Source of the DNA: an uncultured bacterium
GTDB lineage: Bacteria > Actinomycetota > Coriobacteriia > Coriobacteriales > Eggerthellaceae
Reading direction: 5' to 3'
NCBI GenBank assembly: GCA_905215035.1
Contig: CAJMOJ010000011.1
Span: forward strand, 1-34,944
DNA length: 34,944 nucleotides
Numbering within the stretch: the first letter of the stretch is position 1; each line of letters opens with the position of its first letter. Under the pieces are notes generated by a model, which was not told where the DNA came from, did no database searches, and saw only the letters and a program-made list of their open reading frames with translations. The translations under genes and the position numbers were made by a program. Shown here piece after piece: positions 13,556 through 21,333 of this stretch.

Positions 13556-15795
13556 TGGAAGAAAGCTACTACGACATAAGCGAAGTGCTTAATGCACTAG
13601 ATCCACGCGATATCCAATACCAAGACTTCATCATCGTAGGTATGGCCTTAAAGGACGCAGGCTACCCCTTCTCGATGTGGGAGGACTGGGCGCGTCGTGA
13701 TACCGAACGCTATAAAGGCAATGGCAACATGGAGCGCAAATGGGAAGGCTTTGGCCATAATGCTGGAGAGCCAGCAACCCTAGGTTCCATTGTCCAGCTT
13801 GCACGCGACAACGGCTGGGAGCCTAGCTATGAGATAGGTTATGCGCTTAGCTGGGATGATGACATTACTAATGATCGACCAGATGGACAGATTATTGACC
13901 CGTCATGGGTAGAAGCTAAGGAAATCATTGAGCCTGATTCAGCCACCTGGGAAGGCTGGAAAGAAGTCGTTACCTATCTCGAAACGCTTTTCGCAGAAGA
14001 CGAATATGTGGGGTATGTGGTCAACTCATGGCAAGACGAGGACGGCAAATGGAAGCCAGGACGCCGCGGAGATTATCGTCGCACTGCTGGGGAGATCATT
14101 GACAGCGTTAAAAAGTACAAAGACGACTTAAATGCTTCTCTTGGTCACTACGAGCCACTAGCGGGAGCTTGGATTAGATTTAACCCACTTGACGGCAAAG
14201 GCGTACGCAATGACAACGTGGCAGAGTTTAGGTATGCGTTAGTTGAGTCTGACACCGTAGACATCGAGCGCCAACGCGCGATCATTGAGCAATTAGAGCT
14301 TCCTGTTGCTGCTCTTGTTTATTCAGGTTCGAAGTCTATTCATGCCATCGTTAAGATTGATGCCAAAGATTACGACGAATACCGCAAGCGTGTAGATTTT
14401 CTTTACAAAACCTGTGCTAAGAATGGTCTGAAGGTAGATACACAAAACAAGAACCCATCACGTCTATCACGTATGCCTGGTATTGTGCGTGGAGACAAGA
14501 AGCAGTTTTTGATTGCTACCAACATTGGCAAAGAATCATGGACAGAGTGGCGCACCTGGCTTGATGAGATCAACGATGACTTGCCAGAGCCTGAGAGCCT
14601 AGCTGATTATTGGGACAACTTACCAGATCTAGCAGACCCACTCATTGATGGCGTTTTACGCCAGGGGCATAAACTGCTACTTGCTGGACCATCTAAGGCT
14701 GGTAAATCTTTCTCACTGATTGAACTCTGCATTGCTATTGCTGAAGGTAAGAAGTGGATGGGCTGGCAATGCGCCCAGGGTCGTGTGCTATATGTCAATC
14801 TAGAGCTTGATAGTGCAAGTTGCCTACATCGCTTCAAGGACGCGTATAGAGCAGCTGGACTTGTTCCTACAAGCCTTAAAAACATCGACATCTGGAATTT
14901 ACGTGGCAAATCTAAGCCTATGGATAAGCTAGCGCCTTCCCTTATTAGGCGTGCGCTTAAAACACGACCAATCGCAGTTGTCATCGATCCGATCTATAAG
15001 GTCATCACAGGAGACGAGAACAGCGCCGATCAGATGGCTACGTTCTGCAATCAGTTCGATAAGATCTGCAACGAGCTCGGCTGCGCGGTTATCTACTGCC
15101 ACCATCATTCAAAGGGTAATCAAGGCTCAAAAAGAAGTATGGACAGAGCGTCAGGTTCAGGCGTGTTTGCTCGTGATCCTGACGCCCTACTCGATCTGAT
15201 TGAGCTTGAACTTACTGACGACATCATGAACCAGCAGGAAGATATCTTTGTGCGTATTGCTTGCGAGGATTTCATGGATCACTTATCAGGCATAGAACAC
15301 TGGCGCAATAACTGCCCAGAAGATGCGCAGCTTGTTGGTGAGAAGCTACGTGAGTGGTGTCGTGGTGTTCTTGATCGTGATAAATATAACTGGCTCTTAG
15401 AGAAGGTCTACGCAGCTCGTGTACGCGCTAAAGCGCAGTCTGCATGGCGTATTGAAGGTACCTTACGAGAGTTTCCTAAGTTCGATCCAGTAAACGTCTG
15501 GTTCGATTATCCAATCCATCGTATTGATGATATTGGTGTGCTTAAAGACATCAAAACGGATGCTAACGACTGGTCTGGTCCCGGGAGAAATCGTCAAAAA
15601 AAGACAGCCAAAGAGCGCAGAGAAGATCGTCTAGCGGAGCTTGATGAAGCCTTCTCAGTGTGCGATATGGGCAAAGGAAAAGTGAGTTTAGAAGAGCTTG
15701 CAGGATACCTTGGAAAGACCGAAAAGACGGTACGAGCTCATCTTAAAGAGAGCAAAAAGTATTGGATTACTGATGGTGAAGTCGGAAAAAAATAG
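13555..15795 (+). CDS. Primase-helicase: PriCT-like, AEP-like and RepA-type ATPase domains
   Basis: A 746-aa multidomain replication protein. Residues about 8-85 resemble a PriCT_2 domain (DFIIVGMALKDAGYPFSMWE). About 200-325 look like an archaeo-eukaryotic-type primase, with ESD at 231-233 and SIH at 261-263. About 360-560 are a RecA/RepA-type ATPase: Walker A GPSKAGKS (378-385), VVIDPIYK and HHHSKGN. The C-terminus carries a small HTH (EELAGYLGKTEKTVRAHLKE). It starts one base within the helicase stop (TAATG) and ends directly before the iteron-like tract, as expected for an initiator/primase acting at that site. Confidence 0.85.
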   Translation: MEESYYDISEVLNALDPRDIQYQDFIIVGMALKDAGYPFSMWEDWARRDTERYKGNGNMERKWEGFGHNAGEPATLGSIVQLARDNGWEPSYEIGYALSWDDDITNDRPDGQIIDPSWVEAKEIIEPDSATWEGWKEVVTYLETLFAEDEYVGYVVNSWQDEDGKWKPGRRGDYRRTAGEIIDSVKKYKDDLNASLGHYEPLAGAWIRFNPLDGKGVRNDNVAEFRYALVESDTVDIERQRAIIEQLELPVAALVYSGSKSIHAIVKIDAKDYDEYRKRVDFLYKTCAKNGLKVDTQNKNPSRLSRMPGIVRGDKKQFLIATNIGKESWTEWRTWLDEINDDLPEPESLADYWDNLPDLADPLIDGVLRQGHKLLLAGPSKAGKSFSLIELCIAIAEGKKWMGWQCAQGRVLYVNLELDSASCLHRFKDAYRAAGLVPTSLKNIDIWNLRGKSKPMDKLAPSLIRRALKTRPIAVVIDPIYKVITGDENSADQMATFCNQFDKICNELGCAVIYCHHHSKGNQGSKRSMDRASGSGVFARDPDALLDLIELELTDDIMNQQEDIFVRIACEDFMDHLSGIEHWRNNCPEDAQLVGEKLREWCRGVLDRDKYNWLLEKVYAARVRAKAQSAWRIEGTLREFPKFDPVNVWFDYPIHRIDDIGVLKDIKTDANDWSGPGRNRQKKTAKERREDRLAELDEAFSVCDMGKGKVSLEELAGYLGKTEKTVRAHLKESKKYWITDGEVGKK

Positions 15796-15803
15796 ATGGA
15801 AAA

Positions 15804-15946
15804 TAGCGGGTTTTTTCCTTTCCCTGAATTGGGAAAATAGCGATTATTTTCCTTTCCCTAAGTTGGGAAAAAAGCGATTATTTTCCTTCCCGCAAAATGG
15901 AGGGAAAAAAGCGGGTTTTTCCGCTAATTTCCCAAGGAAGGGAAAA
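15804..15946 (+). repeat. Iteron-like tandem repeats, candidate replication origin
   Basis: About four direct repeats begin GCGGG/GCGAT at 15806, 15840, 15874 and 15911 (spacing 34, 34, 37). Each contains TTTCC-rich and GGGAAA-rich halves that can pair (for example TTTCCC-N6-GGGAAA). The third and fourth are less exact. The tract lies immediately after the primase-helicase gene, where many phage origins lie, and no gene is credible across it. Binding by the primase-helicase C-terminal HTH is an inference. Confidence 0.65.
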
Positions 15947-15948
15947 TC

Positions 15949-15967
15949 TACCCCTTTATAAGGGGTA
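15949..15967. repeat. Perfect palindrome in the candidate origin
   Basis: TACCCCTT, a 3-base centre and AAGGGGTA form a perfect 8-bp inverted repeat just after the iterons. It can be a protein site or a cruciform/hairpin of the origin. Confidence 0.6.
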
Positions 15968-15986
15968 ATAAATTCCCTTCCCTAGG

Positions 15987-16053
15987 GTCAGGAGAAAAGA
16001 AGGAAGGCGGGCTTAAGCTCTGCCCGCCGTCCTACCTTCTTTCTGCACCTGAC
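15987..16053. repeat. Long imperfect stem-loop downstream of the iterons
   Basis: GTCAGG (15987-15992) pairs with CCTGAC (16048-16053), a purine tract AGAAAAGAAGG pairs with CCTTCTTTCT, and GGCGGGC (16006-16012) pairs with GCCCGCC (16022-16028), closing a 9-base loop. There is no T-tract, so it is not a standard terminator. Candidates are a single-strand initiation structure or a structured RNA ahead of the RusA-like gene. Confidence 0.6.
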
Positions 16054-16103
16054 AAAGGTCACAAAAATTTAGAAATCAAAAAACTAAAACCTAGGAAACA
16101 GCT

Positions 16104-16541
16104 ATGAAAATAATTTCAAAACCAAACTATGGATCGAAGAAAAATTCAGTCGAGTTCTTCGCACCCATGATTCCGCCTACGGTTACGCACAACGATCTGG
16201 AGCCGTACAAAACCAAGACGGGCAAAGTAGGCATCAGGAAGTCTCAACGACTCCATGAAGCTGAAGCAAAACTTGAAGCGCATTTTGCGCCACACCGCCC
16301 AGGAGCAAAACTCACTGGAGCAATCAAGGCAACACTATGCATCTGCTACCCCATCGACAAAGATCATCCTCGTGGACTTAAGGTGACCCCTCCTGACAAT
16401 GACAACCTCGAGAAGACGATTTTCGATGTCATGGGGCGATTGAAATTCTTTGAGGTTGGAGACCAGCAGATAGCAATAAATCACACCACGAAATGCTATG
16501 ACGATCGCCCAGGCATCTACGTGGCACTAGAGGAGGCTTAG
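16104..16541 (+). CDS. RusA-like Holliday junction resolvase
   Basis: A 145-aa RusA-family endonuclease, which cuts four-way junctions before packaging. The characteristic segment PPDNDNLEKTIFDVMG (about 97-112) and the later VGDQQIA (about 118-124) carry the acidic metal-binding residues expected from RusA. It is preceded by AGGAAA 8 bases from the ATG and by the stem-loop of the origin tract. It closes the replication module and starts the run of small genes. Length is normal for the family. Confidence 0.88.
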   Translation: MKIISKPNYGSKKNSVEFFAPMIPPTVTHNDLEPYKTKTGKVGIRKSQRLHEAEAKLEAHFAPHRPGAKLTGAIKATLCICYPIDKDHPRGLKVTPPDNDNLEKTIFDVMGRLKFFEVGDQQIAINHTTKCYDDRPGIYVALEEA

Positions 16542-16544
16542 AGC

Positions 16545-16814
16545 ATGAGTGAGAGGTTTTTGCGTAAATGGAACTATGACACACATCACTACGATACCCA
16601 TTCTGTGCCCTCAGAATGGCGTGTAACGGTCTTTGAGACTTCAATGGCACAAATGATCAACTGTGCGCAATGCGGGTCTGAAATCGCGTTTGGTGAGTCC
16701 TACACATCGCTTGAAATCCACAATTCTTGCGGCTTTGGATACGCAGTCTGTGATGAGTGTTATGCGAATGAGCGTGAACGCAAACAAGAAGCGAAGGAAA
16801 AGTGTGATGCCTAA
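16545..16814 (+). CDS. Small zinc-ribbon-like protein
   Basis: An 89-aa protein with CAQCGS at about 40-45 and CDECYA at about 68-73, a two-knuckle zinc-ribbon pattern; the first 35 residues are aromatic and polar (WNYDTHHYDTH). It starts 3 bases after the RusA stop behind a GAGG site and overlaps the next gene by 8 bases. Function unknown; the class includes DNA-modification, anti-restriction and regulatory proteins. Coupling to its neighbours suggests early or delayed-early expression. Confidence 0.65.
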   Translation: MSERFLRKWNYDTHHYDTHSVPSEWRVTVFETSMAQMINCAQCGSEIAFGESYTSLEIHNSCGFGYAVCDECYANERERKQEAKEKCDA

Positions 16815-17073
16815 CCTCTACCATTTCCCAGCGTGTATTCAAGCTGAGCAAAACTCTATCGATCACCAAGTGCGCAAGGTCGAAGAAGAGGCCGACGAAC
16901 TATGGGAAGAGATCGCGAAAATCCAACGAGACGATGCGCGAATACTTGAAAAGACATGGGATGTAATCCACGCGTGTGAAGGCGTATTGCGAAAATACAC
17001 TATCCACGAGGTATACAACGCAATGAAAGCCGTCGAAGCCAAGAATCAAAAGCGAGGTTACTACGATGAGTAA
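16807..17073 (+). CDS. MazG-like nucleotide pyrophosphohydrolase-type protein
   Basis: An 88-aa all-helical protein with VEEEADELWEEI followed by LEKTWDVIHACEGVLRKY, similar to the EExxE...ExxD arrangement of MazG-type NTP pyrophosphohydrolases, which hydrolyse NTPs or (p)ppGpp-related nucleotides. The second motif is not exact, so this is a family-level guess. I chose ATG 16807 over upstream starts because GAAGGA lies just before it. It overlaps the gene before by 8 bases and the gene after by 8. Confidence 0.6.
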   Translation: MPNLYHFPACIQAEQNSIDHQVRKVEEEADELWEEIAKIQRDDARILEKTWDVIHACEGVLRKYTIHEVYNAMKAVEAKNQKRGYYDE

Positions 17074-17440
17074 CGAACTAAAACCATGCCCGTTCTGTGG
17101 AGTTCCTGAATCAGAAGATACGGTCAATTTCGACCATCATGCCGATGGTTGCTACTTGAAGATGGGTTTGTCAAACGTGGTAGTGACGGCAGCTAGTGCA
17201 CTGATCGGTACGAAACTCGAACCCAGGTTTTCTACTGAGCAGCTCTACAAATCCTGGAACACCCGCGCAGAACGGAAGTGCCACGATGTTGAAGCAGATG
17301 ATGAACAGTTTTTTAGATGCTCACAATGCGGTTGCGAAGTCATGCTTCATGTAAAAGTTCATACAGGTACATGGAACGCTCTTTGGGCTGGTGAACTTAA
17401 CTATTGCCCAAACTGTGGCGCAAAGGTGGTGGAGCTATGA
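17066..17440 (+). CDS. Lar-like double zinc-ribbon protein
   Basis: A 124-aa protein. The N-terminus ELKPCPFCG, with a later SWNTRA, is the signature of the Lar (restriction alleviation) family; Lar of the Rac prophage reduces EcoK restriction. A second Cys pair set (FRCSQCGCEV and YCPNCGAKV) forms another zinc ribbon at about 87-120, so the protein is a double ribbon. The link to anti-restriction is by family resemblance and many such proteins are untested. It overlaps the next gene by 4 bases (ATGA). Confidence 0.75.
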   Translation: MSNELKPCPFCGVPESEDTVNFDHHADGCYLKMGLSNVVVTAASALIGTKLEPRFSTEQLYKSWNTRAERKCHDVEADDEQFFRCSQCGCEVMLHVKVHTGTWNALWAGELNYCPNCGAKVVEL

Positions 17441-17751
17441 CCAAAGTTAAGAAATGTGGCAACTGCGGTCATGGCTGTTATGAGAGCACCGTGTATTGCC
17501 AGGTCTATAACGAAGACATACTAGTCGATAATGACGCATGCGATGAGTGGGTAGATCCGAAAGAACACCATATTAGGTGTGATGCCTACGAACAACTTGC
17601 TGAGGTTGCTGTTGAAATGCTTATGCATGTTGAAGGATCGCGTCAACTCCAGGTTAGAAAGTACGGCAAAACGGTAAGAGAGTCTCGTATGACTTATCAG
17701 GAATACTTTGGCAATAAGTTACGAAAGTTAGGAATTGATATAGATGGATGA
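17437..17751 (+). CDS. Cys-rich small protein
   Basis: A 104-aa protein. The first 40 residues carry a Cys cluster (KKCGNCGHGCYES, YCQVY, DACDEW), which suggests a small zinc-binding fold; the remainder is helical (EQLAEVAVEMLMHVE) with a basic end. It begins ATGA with the Lar-like gene, so it is coupled to it. No family is recognised. A strong terminator 54 bases after the stop ends this run of genes. Confidence 0.6.
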   Translation: MTKVKKCGNCGHGCYESTVYCQVYNEDILVDNDACDEWVDPKEHHIRCDAYEQLAEVAVEMLMHVEGSRQLQVRKYGKTVRESRMTYQEYFGNKLRKLGIDIDG

Positions 17752-17805
17752 AACAATTATCTAAGAGATTGTTAAACAATTAGGTTGAGTTATAAGTTAA
17801 CTTCT

Positions 17806-17835
17806 GACCCGTCAAAAGTGACGGGTCTTTTGTAT
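17806..17835 (+). terminator. Rho-independent terminator ending the early/middle operon
   Basis: GACCCGTCA and TGACGGGTC form a perfect 9-bp stem with a 4-base loop, followed by TTTTGTATTTT. It lies between the small zinc-ribbon genes and the next small gene and separates early from late functions. Confidence 0.9.
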
Positions 17836-17941
17836 TTTGAACTAGGCAAACTTCAAAACGCGTTGCCAGACTTACATTGTCGGTTTCATGTTGCTAGCAT
17901 TGATAGTAAATAAAACCTTGATAAGGAATGGAGGTAGTTAT

Positions 17942-18115
17942 ATGAAACCACAGGTTTACTGCAATTTATGTAGTAGCAAAGTATCTGTTGAAAACCTAGT
18001 TTCAACTAAAGACGTCGATAAAAGCAAGGTCTCTGCTAAAGGCAATTCCAGAAGAGATTTCATTGTATCGGCCGATTATTGTTGTAAAGACTGCTTCAAG
18101 GAATACTTTACCTAA
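17942..18115 (+). CDS. Small zinc-finger-like protein ahead of the terminase
   Basis: A 57-aa protein with CNLC (about 7-10) and CCKDC (about 48-52), a four-Cys zinc site, and a polar middle. ATGGAGG is well placed before the ATG at 17942. It stands alone between two terminators, so it probably has its own promoter in 17836-17930, though I cannot pick one with confidence. Its position next to the terminase and its DNA-binding look would suit a late regulator or an HNH-like accessory protein, but no HNH residues are visible. Confidence 0.55.
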   Translation: MKPQVYCNLCSSKVSVENLVSTKDVDKSKVSAKGNSRRDFIVSADYCCKDCFKEYFT

Positions 18116-18140
18116 AGCAATCTTTGCAACCAAGAAAACG

Positions 18141-18170
18141 GGCGCTCTACAATGGGCGCCTTTTTATTTA
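18141..18170 (+). terminator. Rho-independent terminator just before the terminase
   Basis: GGCGCTC and GGGCGCC pair over 7 bp (one G-U) around a 6-base loop, followed by TTTTTATTTAT. It ends only 28 bases before the preferred terminase start, so late transcription must begin after it or read through by antitermination. Confidence 0.75.
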
Positions 18171-18198
18171 TAACGACACTGATGTGAAACTTCTTGTC

Positions 18199-19890
18199 AT
18201 GGATAAGTCGTCTCTCACACAGAATCAAGAATTATATGTCCAGGCTAGGTTGCGTGGTTTATCTCAACGTGTAGCTTATCGTGAAGCATATCCACGCTCA
18301 AAAAACTGGAAAGATTCTGCTGTTGATAGTGCCGCTTCTAGGCTTGAAGCAAGTAGTAAGGTTTCAGCAAGGCTAGAAGCTCTCAACAAGCAAGCTGCAA
18401 AGAAATGCGGCATATCCAAGTCTAAGCTTCTGAACAGGCTTGATCTGCTTGCCGATAAGGCAAGTGACCACATCACCTATAAGGATATTAATGGGCTCGA
18501 ACAGATCGACAAAGATAATGCCAATATTCTTGTTAAGACAACTAAAGAACTCTTGCCTTATGCCCAGGACGAGCAGGAAGAAGGCTCTAAATTCATTCGC
18601 GACTTTGGACTTCTCATCGCTCCTCCCTTCTTAGAACCTCATCGCTTAATCAACGATATTGAAACACACAAGATTGTTGACTTTTGGCTTGGTGGGGGTC
18701 GTGGATCAACTAAATCCTCATTCGCATCCCTTGAGGTTGTTAATTACATCGAGAATCATTCTGATCAGCACGCAGTTGTTTTCATGAAACACAAAACTAA
18801 TCTTCGTGATGGTGCGTACTCTCAGATTGTCTGGGCAATCAATGAACTTGGTCTTGCCGATGAATACGATATGCCAGACTCCACTTTGCGCATTCGTAAG
18901 AAATCTACAGGGCAGCTGATCTTATTCCGTGGTGTAGACAACGCTAAGAAGATTAAATCGATCAAAGTTCCGTTTGGTCATATTGGCATCGTTTGGTATG
19001 AAGAAGCAGATATGTTTCGTGGTATGGCTGAGATTCGTAGTGTTAACCAGTCTGTAACGCGTGGTGGTAATGATGCTATTCGTCTCTACACCTTCAATCC
19101 ACCACGCTCTAAGATGAGCTGGATTAACCGTCATATCGAAGCTGAACTCGCAGAAGACGCACGCTACTTCTCTTCAACATACCATGACGTGCCCGTAGAG
19201 TGGCTTGGCGAACAATTCATTGCAGACGCAGAACATCTGAAAGAGACTGATGAGCTCGCATATCAGCATGAGTATGAAGGCTTACCGGTCGGCAACGGAA
19301 CGGAAGTATTTGACCGTGTTATCTTCCGCGAGATTACCGATGAAGAGATCGCAGCGTTTGATAATTCTAAGGCTGGTCAAGACTTCGGATGGTATCCAGA
19401 TCCTTGGGCTTTCGTTTTATCAGAGTGGCGCCAAAATGGACGCGAGCTCTACTCGTTTTGTGAAGACGGCGGAAATAAACTCACACCACCAGAACAGGCA
19501 GAACGCATTAAAAAGGCTCTTACCTGGAAAGAGGACGATGGCAAGACTTATTACCATAATTTGCGTGTTCAGTCTGATGATGCAGATCCTCAATCAATCG
19601 CTTCTCAACGAGATTCTGGCGTCAATGCAGTTGCCGCCGGCAAGGGAAACATGCGTAAAGCATCGTATCAATTCTTGCAGTCTGCAACTTGGGTAATTGA
19701 CCCTGTTCGCTGTCCAAAACTTGCACGTGAAGTGCGCGAAATGCAATACGAAGTCAATAAGGACGGCGAAGTGCTCAATGAAATTCCTGACGGCAATGAC
19801 CACTGGGTAGATGCAGCTCGTTATTCAATTATGCCTATGGCCAAACGTGGTCGCAGGGCGTACCAAGGGCAAGCGACACACGATGAATAA
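18199..19890 (+). CDS. Terminase: small-subunit-like domain fused to PBSX-type large subunit
   Basis: A 563-aa protein (GTG 18184 is an alternative start; no clear ribosome site for either). Residues 1-125 match a Terminase_2 small subunit (LTQNQELYVQARLRGLSQRV, then helical SRLEASSKVSARLEAL), the part that recognises phage DNA. Residues about 130-563 are a PBSX-type large subunit: ATPase Walker A GGGRGSTKSS (165-174), Walker B VWYEEAD (265-271), motif III TFNPP (298-302), nuclease Asp395 (GQDFGWYPDP), Asp in RVQSDDAD (457-463) and Asp in DHWVDAARY (534-542). Packaging motors normally use two separate subunits, so one-chain organisation is unusual. The reading frame is uninterrupted. Confidence 0.9.
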   Translation: MDKSSLTQNQELYVQARLRGLSQRVAYREAYPRSKNWKDSAVDSAASRLEASSKVSARLEALNKQAAKKCGISKSKLLNRLDLLADKASDHITYKDINGLEQIDKDNANILVKTTKELLPYAQDEQEEGSKFIRDFGLLIAPPFLEPHRLINDIETHKIVDFWLGGGRGSTKSSFASLEVVNYIENHSDQHAVVFMKHKTNLRDGAYSQIVWAINELGLADEYDMPDSTLRIRKKSTGQLILFRGVDNAKKIKSIKVPFGHIGIVWYEEADMFRGMAEIRSVNQSVTRGGNDAIRLYTFNPPRSKMSWINRHIEAELAEDARYFSSTYHDVPVEWLGEQFIADAEHLKETDELAYQHEYEGLPVGNGTEVFDRVIFREITDEEIAAFDNSKAGQDFGWYPDPWAFVLSEWRQNGRELYSFCEDGGNKLTPPEQAERIKKALTWKEDDGKTYYHNLRVQSDDADPQSIASQRDSGVNAVAAGKGNMRKASYQFLQSATWVIDPVRCPKLAREVREMQYEVNKDGEVLNEIPDGNDHWVDAARYSIMPMAKRGRRAYQGQATHDE

Positions 19891-19923
19891 TTGCTTACTG
19901 AAAGCTCAACGAAAGGAAAGAGC

Positions 19924-21333
19924 ATGGCTATAGATGAATTCGCTATTCCGTCTTATATCAAAGACAAAATAAAAGAACTTGGATATACAATTCCTGATTC
20001 CATGGCATCTCATATCCAGCAATGGTATTCCTGGTACACAGGATCCAATAGCTTCTATCAGGTTTCGTATATTTCAACCGATCGCAGCAAGAAAACAAGA
20101 TCGCGTTATTCACTTCGCCCTGCTCGTAAGGTATGCAAAGAATGGGCTTCTTTGATCTTGAACGAAGACACACAGATTTCTGTCAAAGATGAGCAGGCAA
20201 ATAAATGGCTTTCTGAATTCTTGGAAAAAACAGGCTTTTGGTTCTTGGGTCAGATGACGATCGAAAAAGCATTTGCAATGGGAACTGCTGCATGGGCGCT
20301 TTGGTTTAATATCTACGAAAGTGCTGTAGTTGACATTAAAATTAGGCGCTACGATGCACGCATGATTATCCCTTTGTCTTGGGATGAAGACGGGGTAACA
20401 GAGTGCGCATTCGTTACGCGTGTAACCATCAAAGGCAAGCAATACAATCAGCTCCAAATTCATGCATCTGACGAAGAAGACGGCGGTAATTACCACATCA
20501 AAACTTATCTTTTCGACAAAAACGGAAAAGAAGTTGACGCAGAATCTCTTGGCTTTATTGATGATTTCAACACCAGGCAGAAATATCAAACATTTGGCAT
20601 TGTGAAGCCTGGGCTTGATAATGTTGTTGCCGATCTCTCACCTTATGGCATCTCAGTATTCTATGACGCACTTGATTCGATCAAGGCGACTGATCTATCT
20701 TGGGACTCAATCTTTCAAGAGGTAGACCTTACTCGCATTCGTGTGTTTCTTGATGAATCTATGATTGATATTAAAAACGAGCATGGAGAAAAGATTCCCG
20801 TTGCTGACATCGAGGATATGGTATATCGCATGGTATACAAGAATGATGACAACGGTAAACTCATTGATGTGTTCTCGCCAAACATTCGAATTGATCCATT
20901 GAAAGATGCTCTCAACATCGCCTTATCTCAGCTGGGCGACAACTGCGGCTTTGGCGAACAATATTTCCAGATTGGAAAAACTGGCGGCTTAAAAACAGCC
21001 ACAGAAGTAGTGAGTGACAATAGCGTATTGATGCGCAATGTTCGCAAACACGAAAAGTCGGTAGGAAAAGCAATTACTGATGTTATTACTGGCTTAATGT
21101 CATGTGCTAAAGCAAACAACTATGCTGACTTTGACACCGATTTTGGAGCGGTAGATGTTAAATTCGATGACTCGGTAATCACTGATACTCAGACAGAAAA
21201 AAATCTGATGTTGAATGAGATTGCTGCAGGAGTTGTTCCTAAATGGATGTATCTAGCCACTTTTTACGGCAAAACCGAAGAGGAAGCTAGACAAGCCGTC
21301 GGAGACCAACAGTTTGTCGATGAAGGTTTCTGA
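19924..21333 (+). CDS. Phage portal protein (SPP1 gp6-like)
   Basis: A 469-aa portal protein of the SPP1/A118-like type, forming the dodecameric channel at one capsid vertex for DNA packaging and exit. Diagnostic segments are SRYSLRPARKVCKEWASLIL in the N-terminal third, FAMGTAAWALWFN, and the C-terminal block GQYFQIG-like GEQYFQIGKTGGLKTATEV. Start 19924 follows AAAGGAAAG; the frame opens slightly earlier at 19891 without a site. The stop overlaps the next start by one base. It is in the usual place between terminase and minor capsid protein. Confidence 0.9.
   Translation: MAIDEFAIPSYIKDKIKELGYTIPDSMASHIQQWYSWYTGSNSFYQVSYISTDRSKKTRSRYSLRPARKVCKEWASLILNEDTQISVKDEQANKWLSEFLEKTGFWFLGQMTIEKAFAMGTAAWALWFNIYESAVVDIKIRRYDARMIIPLSWDEDGVTECAFVTRVTIKGKQYNQLQIHASDEEDGGNYHIKTYLFDKNGKEVDAESLGFIDDFNTRQKYQTFGIVKPGLDNVVADLSPYGISVFYDALDSIKATDLSWDSIFQEVDLTRIRVFLDESMIDIKNEHGEKIPVADIEDMVYRMVYKNDDNGKLIDVFSPNIRIDPLKDALNIALSQLGDNCGFGEQYFQIGKTGGLKTATEVVSDNSVLMRNVRKHEKSVGKAITDVITGLMSCAKANNYADFDTDFGAVDVKFDDSVITDTQTEKNLMLNEIAAGVVPKWMYLATFYGKTEEEARQAVGDQQFVDEGF

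Noticed and set aside
15804..15946. CRISPR array
   Set aside because: The units are contiguous direct repeats at 34-37 bases without unique spacers; internal inverted repeats and location fit iterons.
15698..15961. Plus-strand reading frame of 87 codons across the end of the primase and the repeats
   Set aside because: It has no ribosome site, overlaps the primase C-terminal HTH in another frame, and its second half is only translated repeat units.
17836..17941. Late promoter ahead of the small zinc-finger gene
   Set aside because: Several weak -35/-10 combinations can be drawn (for example TTGTCG with TTGATA), but none is clearly better than chance, so no promoter is called.
20110..20589. 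Minus-strand 159-codon frame within the portal gene
   Set aside because: A shadow of the portal frame: no ribosome site, Cys/Phe-rich composition unlike real genes here, and full overlap with a confident gene.
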